A stretch of 64,000 nt of DNA from CAVWNR01 sp963756525 (GCA_963756525.1 CAVWNR010000007.1:5585-69584), one strand, 5' to 3'; positions 35,838-44,969 are shown, counted from the first letter of the stretch. A program made the numbers and translations. Notes: generated by a model from the sequence alone, not told the origin.

Positions 35838-36605
35838 ATGACCGGCGAATTCGTCGAACGCCTACGCGCCCGTGACCGCCTGGTCGGTTATTGGGTCTCC
35901 TCGGACAACCCGCCGGCGACGGAGCGAATCGCCTCGACCGGATACGACTACGTGTGCCTGGACATCCAGCACGGTCTGATCGACTACGCCGGCGCGCTCG
36001 CCGGGGTCATGGCGGCCGAACTCGGCGGCTCGACCGGCGTGATCCGCGTCCCGTCGAACGACACGGCCTGGATCTGCAAGGCGCTCGACACCGGCGCGCG
36101 CGCGGTGATCGTCCCCCTGGTCGAGAGCAGCGAGGAGGCGACGCGTGCGGCCCGGGCCTGCCGATACCCACCAGCGGGGATCCGCAGCTACGGGCCGACC
36201 CGGGCGGCGCTGCGCATCGGCACGTCCCCGCAGGAGACCAACGACCGGGTCGCCTGCATCGTGATGATCGAAACCGCGGCCGGGCTGGCCCATGCGTCGG
36301 AGATCGGTACGACACCCGGCGTCGACGCGCTCTACATCGGCCCGTCCGACCTGTCGATCGCGGTCGGCGGCGGCACCCCGCAGTACGGGTGGGAGCTGCC
36401 CGCCTTCCACGACGCCGTGACAACCATCCAGACGGCCGCGCATGACGCCGGAAAGCCGTGCGGCCTGCACGTCACGGACGGCGCTGCGGCCGCGCGCGCA
36501 TTCGACGACGGGTTCGACTTCGTCTCGATCAGCCACGACCTGAACCACATCCTGAGCTTTGCCCGCGGCGCGCTGGAGCAGGCCCGCGCCGCGATCAGCT
36601 CCTAA
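35838..36605 (+). CDS. HpcH/HpaI-type aldolase
   Basis: The 255-residue protein has VCLDIQHGLIDY, RVPSNDTAWICKALDTGA, VIVPLVES, MIETAAGLAH with the metal-binding Glu, and YIGPSDLSIAVGG. This is the class II HpcH/HpaI family, which cleaves or forms 2-keto-3-deoxy acids with a divalent metal. Sugar-acid or aromatic-acid breakdown is the usual setting, but no pathway genes are near. GGTGAGGGGGAC precedes the start. It is probably cotranscribed with the SDR upstream. Confidence 0.85.
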   Translation: MTGEFVERLRARDRLVGYWVSSDNPPATERIASTGYDYVCLDIQHGLIDYAGALAGVMAAELGGSTGVIRVPSNDTAWICKALDTGARAVIVPLVESSEEATRAARACRYPPAGIRSYGPTRAALRIGTSPQETNDRVACIVMIETAAGLAHASEIGTTPGVDALYIGPSDLSIAVGGGTPQYGWELPAFHDAVTTIQTAAHDAGKPCGLHVTDGAAAARAFDDGFDFVSISHDLNHILSFARGALEQARAAISS

Positions 36606-36636
36606 CCGGCTCTGGCAGTCGCGCCCGCACGTCGAA

Positions 36637-37596
36637 CTACGACCGAGCCGGTAGTCCGCCGAGGAAGTCGATCAATCCGGCGAAGTAGGTCTCCTGATCG
36701 TCGTACATGGCCAGGTGACTTCCCTGCGGGCAGTACAGGTAGCGACCGCGTGGCAGCAGTCCGGCCATCATCTGCATGTGCGCCGGGTCCATGGTGTCGT
36801 GGCGGGCGCCGATCACCAGCGCGGGCACCTCGATCCGCGCCAGATCGGCTACCCGGTCCCACCGGGCGAGCTTGGCGTCCGGGCTCATGCCCAGCTCGCT
36901 CGGGCCCTGCATCGGCACGTAGATCTTCGAGTTGATGTGCGCGAAGCCGCGCTGCACCGGATCCGGCCAGTCGGCGGCGGGCATGCGCAGCGTGTGACGC
37001 TCATAGAAGTGCGGAACCAACAGCTGCATATAGCGCGGGTTCTCGGTGTCGCCGGCGGTCTCGAGGGCCTTGATCTCGGCCAGCACCTGCTGGTCCATCG
37101 CCGGCATGAGAACTTCTTCCGCGTAGGCCGTATACGTCGGCGCGCTCGCCATCATGTTGGAAATGACCAGGCCGCGCAGCTGCTCCTGGTGCGCCACGGC
37201 GTACTCGATGGCGAGTATCCCGCCCCACGACTGTCCATAGAGCACGAAGTTCGAGCGGTCGAGTCGCAGGGCCTGGCGGACCTGCTCGACCTCGTCCACG
37301 AAGCGGTCCAGCTCCCACAAGGCCGGCTCGTCGGGCTGGTCGCTGAAGCCCGAGCCGAGCTGGTCGTAGTAGTAATACTCGATTCCCGCGGCCGGAAGGT
37401 AGCTGTCGCAGGCCTCCAGGTACTCGTGCGTCGAGCCGGGACCGCCGTGCAGCAGCAGCACCTTCAGGTCGGGGTTGTTGCCGACCCGCTTGGTCCACAC
37501 GCTGAACCGGCCGGCAGGTGTGTCGACGGGAATGCGGCGCGCTCCGCCGCCCAACCGATCGTCGCGACCGGAGTAGTCGAGATAGCCGTCAGCCAT
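36637..37596 (-). CDS. Proline iminopeptidase-type alpha/beta hydrolase
   Basis: The 319-residue protein has the oxyanion motif HGGPGS (50-55), the nucleophile Ser123 in GQSWGG, an acid in HDTMDP (about 267-270) and His294 in QGSHL. This is the S33 family, which removes N-terminal proline from peptides; some members hydrolyse amides or esters. AGGATC precedes the start at 37596. It is divergent from the glucosidase-like gene and convergent with the aldolase gene. Confidence 0.87.
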   Translation of the reverse strand: MADGYLDYSGRDDRLGGGARRIPVDTPAGRFSVWTKRVGNNPDLKVLLLHGGPGSTHEYLEACDSYLPAAGIEYYYYDQLGSGFSDQPDEPALWELDRFVDEVEQVRQALRLDRSNFVLYGQSWGGILAIEYAVAHQEQLRGLVISNMMASAPTYTAYAEEVLMPAMDQQVLAEIKALETAGDTENPRYMQLLVPHFYERHTLRMPAADWPDPVQRGFAHINSKIYVPMQGPSELGMSPDAKLARWDRVADLARIEVPALVIGARHDTMDPAHMQMMAGLLPRGRYLYCPQGSHLAMYDDQETYFAGLIDFLGGLPARS

Positions 37597-37699
37597 GGTC
37601 GATCCTGCCCTTCGAGAGGCACCGCGATCCCCGTCGCCGCCACATGGTCTCACCCGCCGGCCACGTAGACTCCCGTCACCGACGGAGGAGTGGGCACTG

Positions 37700-38875
37700 G
37701 TGCGAACTCCGGTGAGTGGTCTGGATCAGGTGCTGTCCGCCGAGGGATGGCCGTATGCGTCGAGCCTGCCGAAGCGAGCCGACGACCCAGGCCGCTTCCA
37801 CGCGCTGTTCGGCCGGGACTCGCTGATCACTGCTTTGCAGCTACTGCCCGTTAGGCCCGACGTGGCCGCGGCGACGCTGCGCGAGCTGGCGGCCCGGCAG
37901 GGACGGCGCGAGGACCCGGTGACGCTGGAGCAGCCCGGCAAGATCGGCCACGAGTTCCGGGACGAGACCCCGCCGAGCTTTCGCGCCACCGGCTGGCCCG
38001 ACGAGAGACCGTTCGCGTTCTACGGCACGGCCGATGCGACGTCCTGGTTCCTGGTCGTGCTCGCCGCCCTCGACGATCAGCAACTCACCCGCGAGCTGGA
38101 ACGGGCGTGGGTGGGCGCGTTGCAGTGGCTGCGCCGCGCGCTCGCCGAAGGTGACGGCCTGATCCGGCACCAGCCCGGTTCCCGCGTCGGCGGGCTGACC
38201 CAGCAAGGCTGGCGGGACGCTTTCGACCCGACCGTGCCGGGACGGGGATCAGGCATCGTCCGTTCAGACGGCACCGCGCCCGATCCGCCGCTCGCCGACA
38301 CCGACACCCAAGCCGTCACTGTTGCCGCGCTGCGTGCCGCCGCCAAGCTCAGCGCGGATTCCGACCTGGACGCGATGGCGGGTCGGATGCGTGCTCGGTT
38401 GACCCGCGACTACCTGCCCGACGTCGTGGCGGTGGAGCGCGGCGACGCGCCGGTCCGTGGCGCCGGCAGCCAGCTGGGATGGCTGCTCTGGGCCGACGCG
38501 ATCGAGCCCTCGGCCGTCGACACGGTGGCCGATCGACTCGTGCAGCCGGACGTCACGACCCCGCACGGCCTGCGCACTTTGGCGAGCAGTCATCCCGCGT
38601 ACGACTGGCGGGCCTATCACCGCGGATCGATCTGGCCGTTCGACAGCTGGCTCGGCTGGGGCGGGCTGCGCGTGGCCGGCCGCACGCGCGAGGCAGCTCA
38701 GTTGAGAGACGGCGTCCTCGCCGCCATCGACCAGCTCGGCGACTATCCCGAGCTCTACTACGTCGACGATGACGGGGCGGTGCATCCGGCACCGGTGGCC
38801 AACCGCGTGCAGGCTTGGACCATCGGCGCCCGCTGGGCGCTGGCCCACGAATGGAACGGCCGCGCGGACAGCTGA
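37700..38875 (+). CDS. Six-hairpin glucosidase-like cytosolic enzyme
   Basis: The 391-residue protein belongs to the (alpha/alpha)6-barrel group with GH15/GH63/debranching-like features: LFGRDSLITALQLL, FYGTADATSWFLVVLAAL, LADTDTQAVTVAAL, SHPAYDWRAYHRGSIWPF and an HPAPVANRVQAWT end. These features are typical of amylo-alpha-1,6-glucosidases and related trehalose/glycogen enzymes, in a short form without N-terminal domain. GTG 37700 is preceded by GGAGGAG. No signal peptide is present. The exact substrate is open. Confidence 0.72.
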   Translation: MRTPVSGLDQVLSAEGWPYASSLPKRADDPGRFHALFGRDSLITALQLLPVRPDVAAATLRELAARQGRREDPVTLEQPGKIGHEFRDETPPSFRATGWPDERPFAFYGTADATSWFLVVLAALDDQQLTRELERAWVGALQWLRRALAEGDGLIRHQPGSRVGGLTQQGWRDAFDPTVPGRGSGIVRSDGTAPDPPLADTDTQAVTVAALRAAAKLSADSDLDAMAGRMRARLTRDYLPDVVAVERGDAPVRGAGSQLGWLLWADAIEPSAVDTVADRLVQPDVTTPHGLRTLASSHPAYDWRAYHRGSIWPFDSWLGWGGLRVAGRTREAAQLRDGVLAAIDQLGDYPELYYVDDDGAVHPAPVANRVQAWTIGARWALAHEWNGRADS

Positions 38876-38892
38876 GGCAGTACGGTGCCCGG

Positions 38893-39303
38893 GTGGCCAC
38901 GCTCGACGACGCCGCCCGCGTCGCCCGTCAGCTTCCCGAGGTTGTGGAAGACGAACGGCACGGCAACCGCAGCTGGTCGGTGGCCGGCAAGGCGTTCGCC
39001 TGGGAGCGGCCGTTCCGCAAGGCCGACCTGAAGCGGTTCGGCGACACGCCGCCTCCGGACGGGCCGATCCTCGCCGTCCGGGTCGCCGACCTCGGCGAGA
39101 AGCAGGCGTTGCTGGCCGCACATCCCGAGGCGCTGTTCACCATCCCGCACTTCGACGGCTATGCGGCCGTGCTGATCCAGCTTCGCTCGGTCAGCGCCCG
39201 GGTGCTCCGGGAAACGACCATCGACGGCTCGCTGTGCCGCGCACCGGCCCGGCTCACCGAGAGCTATCTGCGCCGTTCGGGTAACCGGCGTGCCCCTCGG
39301 TGA
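38893..39303 (+). CDS. MmcQ/YjbR-family protein
   Basis: The 136-residue protein has the MmcQ/YjbR pattern: LDDAARVARQLPEV, GNRSWSVAGKAFAWERPF, LAVRVADLGEKQALLAAHPE and HFDGYAAVLIQL. The fold is a cyanobacterial-type CyaY-like sheet, and its function is not settled. GTG 38893 follows TACGGT (38881-38886) by 6 bases, so it is probably leaderless and has its own promoter despite following the glucosidase gene closely. Confidence 0.8.
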   Translation: MATLDDAARVARQLPEVVEDERHGNRSWSVAGKAFAWERPFRKADLKRFGDTPPPDGPILAVRVADLGEKQALLAAHPEALFTIPHFDGYAAVLIQLRSVSARVLRETTIDGSLCRAPARLTESYLRRSGNRRAPR

Positions 39304-39369
39304 TGAGCTGAGGGTTCCGGTCGCTGAGCGACGCCAACCCTCTGATCGTCACTGATTGGCAGCCCGCTA

Positions 39370-39424
39370 TTGACGGAGCGTGCCGAGCGCTATAACGTCC
39401 AAAACAGACTTGACACCGTTGTCA
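39370..39424 (+). promoter_or_regulatory. GH92 promoter with LacI-type operator
   Basis: TTGACG (39370-39375) and TATAAC (39391-39396) with a 15-base gap form a fair promoter; TATTGA two bases earlier would give 17. TGACACCGTTGTCA (39411-39424) follows, a palindrome with one mismatch and a central CG, typical of LacI-family operators. It lies just after the expected transcription start, where a repressor would block. Confidence 0.45.
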
Positions 39425-39461
39425 GAGCCGCGCCCCTCGGCTCCCCGGGAAGGACCACCCG

Positions 39462-42400
39462 ATGACAGGCACGTACAGGTCTCGCCTCCCTCGATGGACG
39501 GCATCCGTCGCGCTAGCCGCGGCCGGGATCCTCGTCGCCGGCATGACCGCCGCCGCCGCGGCCCCACCCAGTCCCAGCCCAACCGCCACACCCAGCCCCG
39601 CACCGAGCCCGACAGCGACGCCCAGCCCGTCGCCGAGCGGCCCGGCGACCGCGCCGGGCGCGAGCCGCGGCGGCACCGGCTCGGCGGCGTGCGTCAAAGG
39701 CGCGGGTGGCCGGCTGGTCAACTGCCCGAAGCCCGTGCCGAGCTCCAAGCGCCCGCGCGCCGCGCAGAACACCGCGCCGGTCACCGCGCCGATCAGCAAT
39801 CCGGCGCAACTCGTCGACACCCGCACCTGGACGAGCGGCGGCGGGAACACGTTCCCCGGCGCCGAGGTGCCGTTCGGGATGACCCAGTGGAGCCCGGACA
39901 CCATGCCGAACCGCAGCGCCGGCGGCGGCTACAACTACGGTGACACCCAGATCACCGGCTACTCGCTGACCCACGTCAGCGGCCCCGGCTGCGGCGCCGG
40001 CGGCGACGTGCCGATGCTGCCGATGACCGGCCCGCTGCCCACCGGCGACCCGAACAACGTCACCACCGCGTTCAGCAACACCAACGAGATCGCCGAGGCC
40101 GGCTACTACTCGGCAGAGAGCAACCAGCCCAACACGATCACCTCCGAGTTCACCGCCACGCCGCACAGCTCGATGGGACGGTTCAGCTACCCGGCGACCA
40201 CCCAGGCCGGCTTTCTCATCAAGCTGCAGGACAGCCAGAACGGCCAGTTCGCCCCCAGCACCGCCACGATCGTCAACGGCCATGAGGTGAGCGGTTCCGA
40301 GACCAGCGGCCACTTCTGCGGCGAGGCGAACAACGACGGCCAGCAGCAGGAGTACACCGTCCACTTCGACATCACCTTCGACCGGCCGTTCACCAGCTCG
40401 CAGATCGTCCCCGGTTCGAACGGCGCGTCGGCCGTCTACCTGACCTTCGACACGACGAGCAACCCGGTGGTGCAGGCAAAGCTCGCCACGTCCTACGTGA
40501 GCGACGCCAACGCGGCACTCGACTGGTCCACCGAGAATCCGGGCTGGAACTTCGCCACGATCAAGGCCGCGGCGCAGCAGAGCTGGAACACGCTGCTCGG
40601 CCGCATCCAGATCTCCGGCGGCGACTACTCGCACACGCAGATGTTCTACAGCCTGCTGTACAAGGACTTCATCCAGCCCAACATCGACAGCGACGTCAAC
40701 GGCCAGTACATGGGCGCCGACATGCAGGTGCACACGATCCCGAGCGGGCAGCACGACCAGTACGGCATCTACTCCGGCTGGGACATCTACCACTCGCTGT
40801 CGCAGCTGCAGGCGATGCTCGACCCGTCCGCGGCCAGCGACCAGGCGCAGTCGCTGATCAACTACTACAGCCAGGACAAGATCCTGCAGCAGTGGGGCTA
40901 TTTGAACCTGAACAACTACGTGATGGTCGGCGACCCGGCACAGTCGATCATCGCCGACTACTACGCCTTCGGCGCGCGCAACTTCGACACCGCCACCGCG
41001 CTGAAGGACATGCTCGAGCAGGCCACCACGACCAACGACGTGCGGCCGGGGCAGGACCTCGAGGACAAGTACGGCTACCTGCCCGAAGACGGTACCTACC
41101 GCAGTTGCTGCAACCCGCACGGCTTCGTCTCGTCGCTGCTCGAATACGACACCGAGGACCTCGCGCTCTCGCAGTTCGCCGCCGCGCTGGGTGACAGCAC
41201 GGACGCGGCGATGCTGGAGACGCGCGCGAACAACTGGGAGAACGTCTTCAATCCCAACAACAACCTGTTGAACCCGCGCAACATGAACGGCACGTTCGTG
41301 CCGGGAATCACGCCCACGACAACCGACTACTACGTCGAGGGTGACGCGTACGAATACCTGTGGAACGTGCCGAACAACTATCCAGCACTTTTCTCGCTAC
41401 TCGGCGGGAAAGCCAAGGCCGCAGCGCTGCTGCGCAAGTACCTCTCCCAGCCGAACGGATTCGGGATGTACGCCCAGCTAACCAACGAGTTCGACTTCGG
41501 TGAGCAGTACGCGCTGGACTACGCGGGCGACCCCGCCTCCACCCAGAAGATCGTCAACAACATCCGCTACACCATGTACCAGCCCGGGCCGAGCCTGGAC
41601 AACAACGACGACCTGGGTGCCAACAGCTCCACCTTCATCTGGGAAATGCTCGGCATGTACCCGGAGAACTCGGGCACCGACACCCTGGTGTTCAACAGCC
41701 CGGCGTTCCCGAACGTCACGATCACCCTGCCCAGCGGCAAGACCATCACGAGTAACGCACCCGGCGCCTCGCCGACGACGTACTACGTGCAGAGCCTGAA
41801 GCTGAACGGCCAGGCGTACGACAAGCTGTACGTGCCGTTCTCCACCCTCGCCAACGGCGCCACTCTGGACTGGAAGCTGGGCACCCACCCGACCGGATGG
41901 GGCAGCGCTCCCAGTGACGCGCCGCCGTCCTACGGCGCGGGCACCGAGCCGGTGGTCAGCTACCTCACCAAGCAGCAGGTGACGGTGGCGCCCGGTCGCA
42001 CGGCCACGGTCAGGCTCGGCGCGGCGAACGCGACGGACAAGGCGCAGAAGGTGCGCTTCAGCATGTCGGCTCCGTCCGGTCTGACGGTTTCCCCGTCGAG
42101 CGCGACGATCAATGTCCCACCGAACGGGCGCGCGACCTTCGTCTTGAGCGTGCATGCATCGAGCGGCACCCCGCAGAACTTCTATACCGTGCCCATCTCG
42201 GTGAGCGACGGCGGGGCGGCACTGCCGGCGCAGACCCTCATCGTGCTGGTGGCCCAGCCGGGCAGCCTGCTCGCCGCGTTCAACAACGCCGGAGTCTCGG
42301 ACGACTCGAACGTCGGCGAAGCCAACTTCGACGGCGGCGGCTGGAGCTACTCGGCGAATGCGCTGGCCGCCCAGGGTGTCACGCCGAACAGCACGGTGAC

Positions 42401-43727
42401 GGTGGGCGGGATCAGCTACACCTGGCCGCCGTCGGCGCCGGGGTATCCGGACAACGCGATCGCGGACGGGCAGCACCTGACGGTGAATGCCCCGGCGGGC
42501 ACCCAGCAGCTGGGCTTCCTCGGCTCGGCCACCGGCGGCCCGAGCCAGGGCCTGACCACGCTGACCTACTCCGACGGGAGCACCGCACAGTTCTGGCTGG
42601 GCCTGTCGGACTGGACCCTCAACGCCGGCAACTCGCAGCCGTCCTACGGCAACCTGGTCGCGATCAGCACGCCGTACCGCAACTGCAGCCACTGCGCCAG
42701 CGGACGCGACAACGTGGCGACGCACGTCTTCTCGGCGGTGCTGCCCGTCAACCCGGCCAAGAAGCTCACCAGCGTGACCCTTCCCTCGGGCGCGACCCAG
42801 GGAGAGCTGCACATCTTCGCGATCGGGACGACCACCGCGGCGCAGAGCGGTCCGGTGATCGAGTCGGTGAGCCCGACCATGGCCGAGGCCGGTGACGTCG
42901 TCACGATCAGCGGATCCGGTTTCGGCGCCACGCAGGGCAAGGGCTACGTGCACTTCGCCGACAACGGCACCAACTGGGGCATGCCTGGTAACACCGCCAC
43001 CTTCCACATCGACAGCTGGAGCGACACGCAGATCACCTTCACCGTGCCGACGCCGGACGGGTCGTTCCAGGTGGCTCCGGGCACGATGGCGATGGTGACC
43101 GTGGTGAACGACGCCGGGCAGACGTCGGACACTGCGGCGCTCGAGATCACGCCGACAGCCAACCCTGCCGACTACTACGACAACATCGGCATCTCGAGTG
43201 ACGACAACCAGAAGTGTGCCGACTACGACGGCGACGGCTACAGCTACTCGGCCACGGCCCTGGCGGCGGCCGGCGTGAATCCGGGGGGCACGGTCACCGT
43301 CGACGGGCTGAACTACACCTGGCCGAACGTCGCGCCCTGCCAGCTCGACAACATCCTCGCCTCGGGCCAGACCATGCTCGTGCAGGGCACGTCCGGCGCG
43401 CACAAGATCGGATTCCTCGGGTCGTCCGCGAACGGCAGCTCGCAGGGCACGGTCACCGTCACCTACACCGACGGCACGTCGACGACTGCGCAGCTGTCCT
43501 TCACCGACTGGGCGCAGGCACCGGCGAACGGCAACATCGTGGCCGTGACGACGCCGTACCGGAACTCCGACAGCGGTACCTCGCAGCAGATCACCATGTA
43601 CGTCTTCGCGGCCGAGGTCGCGATCAACCCGGCCAAGACCGTTGCCTCGGTAACCTTCCCGTCCATCGCCGACCATGTGAGCTCGAGCGCGTCGATGCAC
43701 ATCTTCGCGGTAACGACTGGAGGCTGA
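39462..43727 (+). CDS. Secreted GH92 alpha-mannosidase-type enzyme, multi-domain
   Basis: The 1421-residue protein has a signal peptide, then a Pro/Ser/Thr-rich linker (35-65). The GH92 core (about 115-820) shows GGGNTFPGAEVPFGMTQWSP, YSGWDIYHS, the acid-type EGDAYEYLW (about 625) and NNDDLGANSSTFIW (about 713). It should cleave alpha-mannosides, usually using Ca2+, outside the cell. It continues with a NEW3-like domain (about 827-931), a first accessory module (936-1126), an IPT/TIG domain (1131-1231) and a second copy of the module (1236-1421). The module is also at the end of the GH27 enzyme at 19014. GGAAGGA precedes the start. Confidence 0.88.
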   Translation: MTGTYRSRLPRWTASVALAAAGILVAGMTAAAAAPPSPSPTATPSPAPSPTATPSPSPSGPATAPGASRGGTGSAACVKGAGGRLVNCPKPVPSSKRPRAAQNTAPVTAPISNPAQLVDTRTWTSGGGNTFPGAEVPFGMTQWSPDTMPNRSAGGGYNYGDTQITGYSLTHVSGPGCGAGGDVPMLPMTGPLPTGDPNNVTTAFSNTNEIAEAGYYSAESNQPNTITSEFTATPHSSMGRFSYPATTQAGFLIKLQDSQNGQFAPSTATIVNGHEVSGSETSGHFCGEANNDGQQQEYTVHFDITFDRPFTSSQIVPGSNGASAVYLTFDTTSNPVVQAKLATSYVSDANAALDWSTENPGWNFATIKAAAQQSWNTLLGRIQISGGDYSHTQMFYSLLYKDFIQPNIDSDVNGQYMGADMQVHTIPSGQHDQYGIYSGWDIYHSLSQLQAMLDPSAASDQAQSLINYYSQDKILQQWGYLNLNNYVMVGDPAQSIIADYYAFGARNFDTATALKDMLEQATTTNDVRPGQDLEDKYGYLPEDGTYRSCCNPHGFVSSLLEYDTEDLALSQFAAALGDSTDAAMLETRANNWENVFNPNNNLLNPRNMNGTFVPGITPTTTDYYVEGDAYEYLWNVPNNYPALFSLLGGKAKAAALLRKYLSQPNGFGMYAQLTNEFDFGEQYALDYAGDPASTQKIVNNIRYTMYQPGPSLDNNDDLGANSSTFIWEMLGMYPENSGTDTLVFNSPAFPNVTITLPSGKTITSNAPGASPTTYYVQSLKLNGQAYDKLYVPFSTLANGATLDWKLGTHPTGWGSAPSDAPPSYGAGTEPVVSYLTKQQVTVAPGRTATVRLGAANATDKAQKVRFSMSAPSGLTVSPSSATINVPPNGRATFVLSVHASSGTPQNFYTVPISVSDGGAALPAQTLIVLVAQPGSLLAAFNNAGVSDDSNVGEANFDGGGWSYSANALAAQGVTPNSTVTVGGISYTWPPSAPGYPDNAIADGQHLTVNAPAGTQQLGFLGSATGGPSQGLTTLTYSDGSTAQFWLGLSDWTLNAGNSQPSYGNLVAISTPYRNCSHCASGRDNVATHVFSAVLPVNPAKKLTSVTLPSGATQGELHIFAIGTTTAAQSGPVIESVSPTMAEAGDVVTISGSGFGATQGKGYVHFADNGTNWGMPGNTATFHIDSWSDTQITFTVPTPDGSFQVAPGTMAMVTVVNDAGQTSDTAALEITPTANPADYYDNIGISSDDNQKCADYDGDGYSYSATALAAAGVNPGGTVTVDGLNYTWPNVAPCQLDNILASGQTMLVQGTSGAHKIGFLGSSANGSSQGTVTVTYTDGTSTTAQLSFTDWAQAPANGNIVAVTTPYRNSDSGTSQQITMYVFAAEVAINPAKTVASVTFPSIADHVSSSASMHIFAVTTGG

Positions 43728-43740
43728 CCGGTCAGTCCCC

Positions 43741-43797
43741 CGCTGTTGATGTTGGACTAGTGGTCGATATTCGACCACTAGTCCAACATCAACAGCG
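43741..43797. repeat. Low-GC palindromic repeat, copy 3 (perfect)
   Basis: A perfect 27-base inverted repeat around loop TAT: left arm starts CGCTGTTGATGTTGGACTAG and continues TGGTCGA; the right arm is its exact reverse complement. It lies between the convergent GH92 and quinone oxidoreductase genes and could terminate both. About 45% GC against roughly 70% around it. Confidence 0.9.
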
Positions 43798-43809
43798 AGA
43801 GGGCGGAGC

Positions 43810-43844
43810 GCTCGGCTCGGCTCAGCTCAGCTCAGCTCGGCTCA
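43810..43844. repeat. Pentanucleotide tandem repeat (GCTCR)7
   Basis: Seven units GCTCG, GCTCG, GCTCA, GCTCA, GCTCA, GCTCG, GCTCA run head to tail. The last unit supplies the stop codon of the reverse-strand oxidoreductase (43842-43844), so unit gain or loss would not change the protein but could change the end of the message. Confidence 0.75.
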
Positions 43845-44864
43845 GTCGGTGACGTCGATGAGTACCTTGCCCACGGCGCCGCTCTCCACGGCGGCGTGCG
43901 CGTCGGCGGCGCGTTCGAGCGGGAAGTGGTGCAGCGGCAAGCCGGCCTGCGCGCCGATCCGCACGGCGCCGTCGAGCACCGCGGCGGCGACGTCCTCGAT
44001 CGCGCGCGCCTTCCACGCGCGCGGAGCGGTGTAGAGCAGCACGAACTGCCATCGCGCGTTCGGCACCATCATCGGGCGAATCGGCAGGCTCACCTCGGCG
44101 CCGCCATTGTTCGCGTAGACAGCGACCGAGCCGTGCATGGCGAGAACAGCCGCGTCGATCGACGCATTCACCGCCGGGGAGACCTCGACGATGCTGTGCA
44201 CGCCGTGCGGCACGATCTTGCGCACCTCCGCCGCTACGTCCTGCTGCCGGTAGTCGATGACATGGTCTGCGCCGGCCGCCGCCGCGAGCTCGGCCTTTTC
44301 CGGACTGCTCACCGTTGTGATCACCGTGGCATCAGACCAGCGCGCCAGCTGGATCGCGGCGTTCCCGACGGCTCCGGCGCCGCCGGCGACGAGAACGGCG
44401 CGCCCGTCCAGCGTTCCCGGGCCGAGACGACGCGGGCCCTCCTCGGTGACGGTCAGGCACCGATGTGCGGTGAGAAACGGGATCGGAAGACTCGCTCCGA
44501 GGTCGAAGCTTGCCGCGTCGGGCAAGGTCACCACCTGCCGGGCCGCAACGATGGCGTACTCCTGCGCGGTGCCCTCCGGCCGCTGATAGGCGGCCTCCCA
44601 CACCCATACCCGAAGGCCCCGAAGTGACGCCTCGACGCCCTGCCCCACCGCGTCGACCACGCCGGAGCCGTCCTGGTTGGGCACCTGCGGCGGGTCGACC
44701 GGGGCGCCGGCACGCTCGCCGCGGCGCGACTTCCAATCGGTCGGGTTGACGCCGGAGCGATGGATTCGCACCCGTACCTCGCCGGGGCCGGGATCGCGCA
44801 TCTGCTTGTCGATCAGGGTCAGCACGTCGGGGTCTCCCGTGCGGGAGTAGCAGATCGCACGCAC
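43842..44864 (-). CDS. NADPH:quinone oxidoreductase (zinc-independent MDR)
   Basis: The 340-residue protein has RIHRSGVNPTDWKSRRG, PQVPNQDGSGVVDAVG, AEEYA-like AQEYAIV and the NADPH site LVAGGAGAVGNAAIQLAR, as in quinone oxidoreductases of the medium-chain family without zinc ligands. It should reduce quinones or enones with NADPH. GTG 44864 follows TACGGT (44876-44871) by 6 bases, indicating a leaderless message. The stop codon lies in the GCTCR repeat. Divergent from the lipoprotein gene. Confidence 0.85.
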   Translation of the reverse strand: MRAICYSRTGDPDVLTLIDKQMRDPGPGEVRVRIHRSGVNPTDWKSRRGERAGAPVDPPQVPNQDGSGVVDAVGQGVEASLRGLRVWVWEAAYQRPEGTAQEYAIVAARQVVTLPDAASFDLGASLPIPFLTAHRCLTVTEEGPRRLGPGTLDGRAVLVAGGAGAVGNAAIQLARWSDATVITTVSSPEKAELAAAAGADHVIDYRQQDVAAEVRKIVPHGVHSIVEVSPAVNASIDAAVLAMHGSVAVYANNGGAEVSLPIRPMMVPNARWQFVLLYTAPRAWKARAIEDVAAAVLDGAVRIGAQAGLPLHHFPLERAADAHAAVESGAVGKVLIDVTD

Positions 44865-44969
44865 CCGTCGACCGTAGCGCCCGCACGCGGGGACGGGAAT
44901 CGCGTCGGAGATGAACGGGGTGGTATCTGCCGGCCGCGCGGTGCCTCCTGCACAACGGAGGTGTTGGAC

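Noticed and set aside
41478..43778. Long reverse-strand open frame inside the GH92 gene (also 19486-21288, 8433-9956 and 1094-2899)
   Set aside because: These mirror the third-position GC bias of the real genes on the other strand; the sense proteins have clear family motifs and the antisense products do not.
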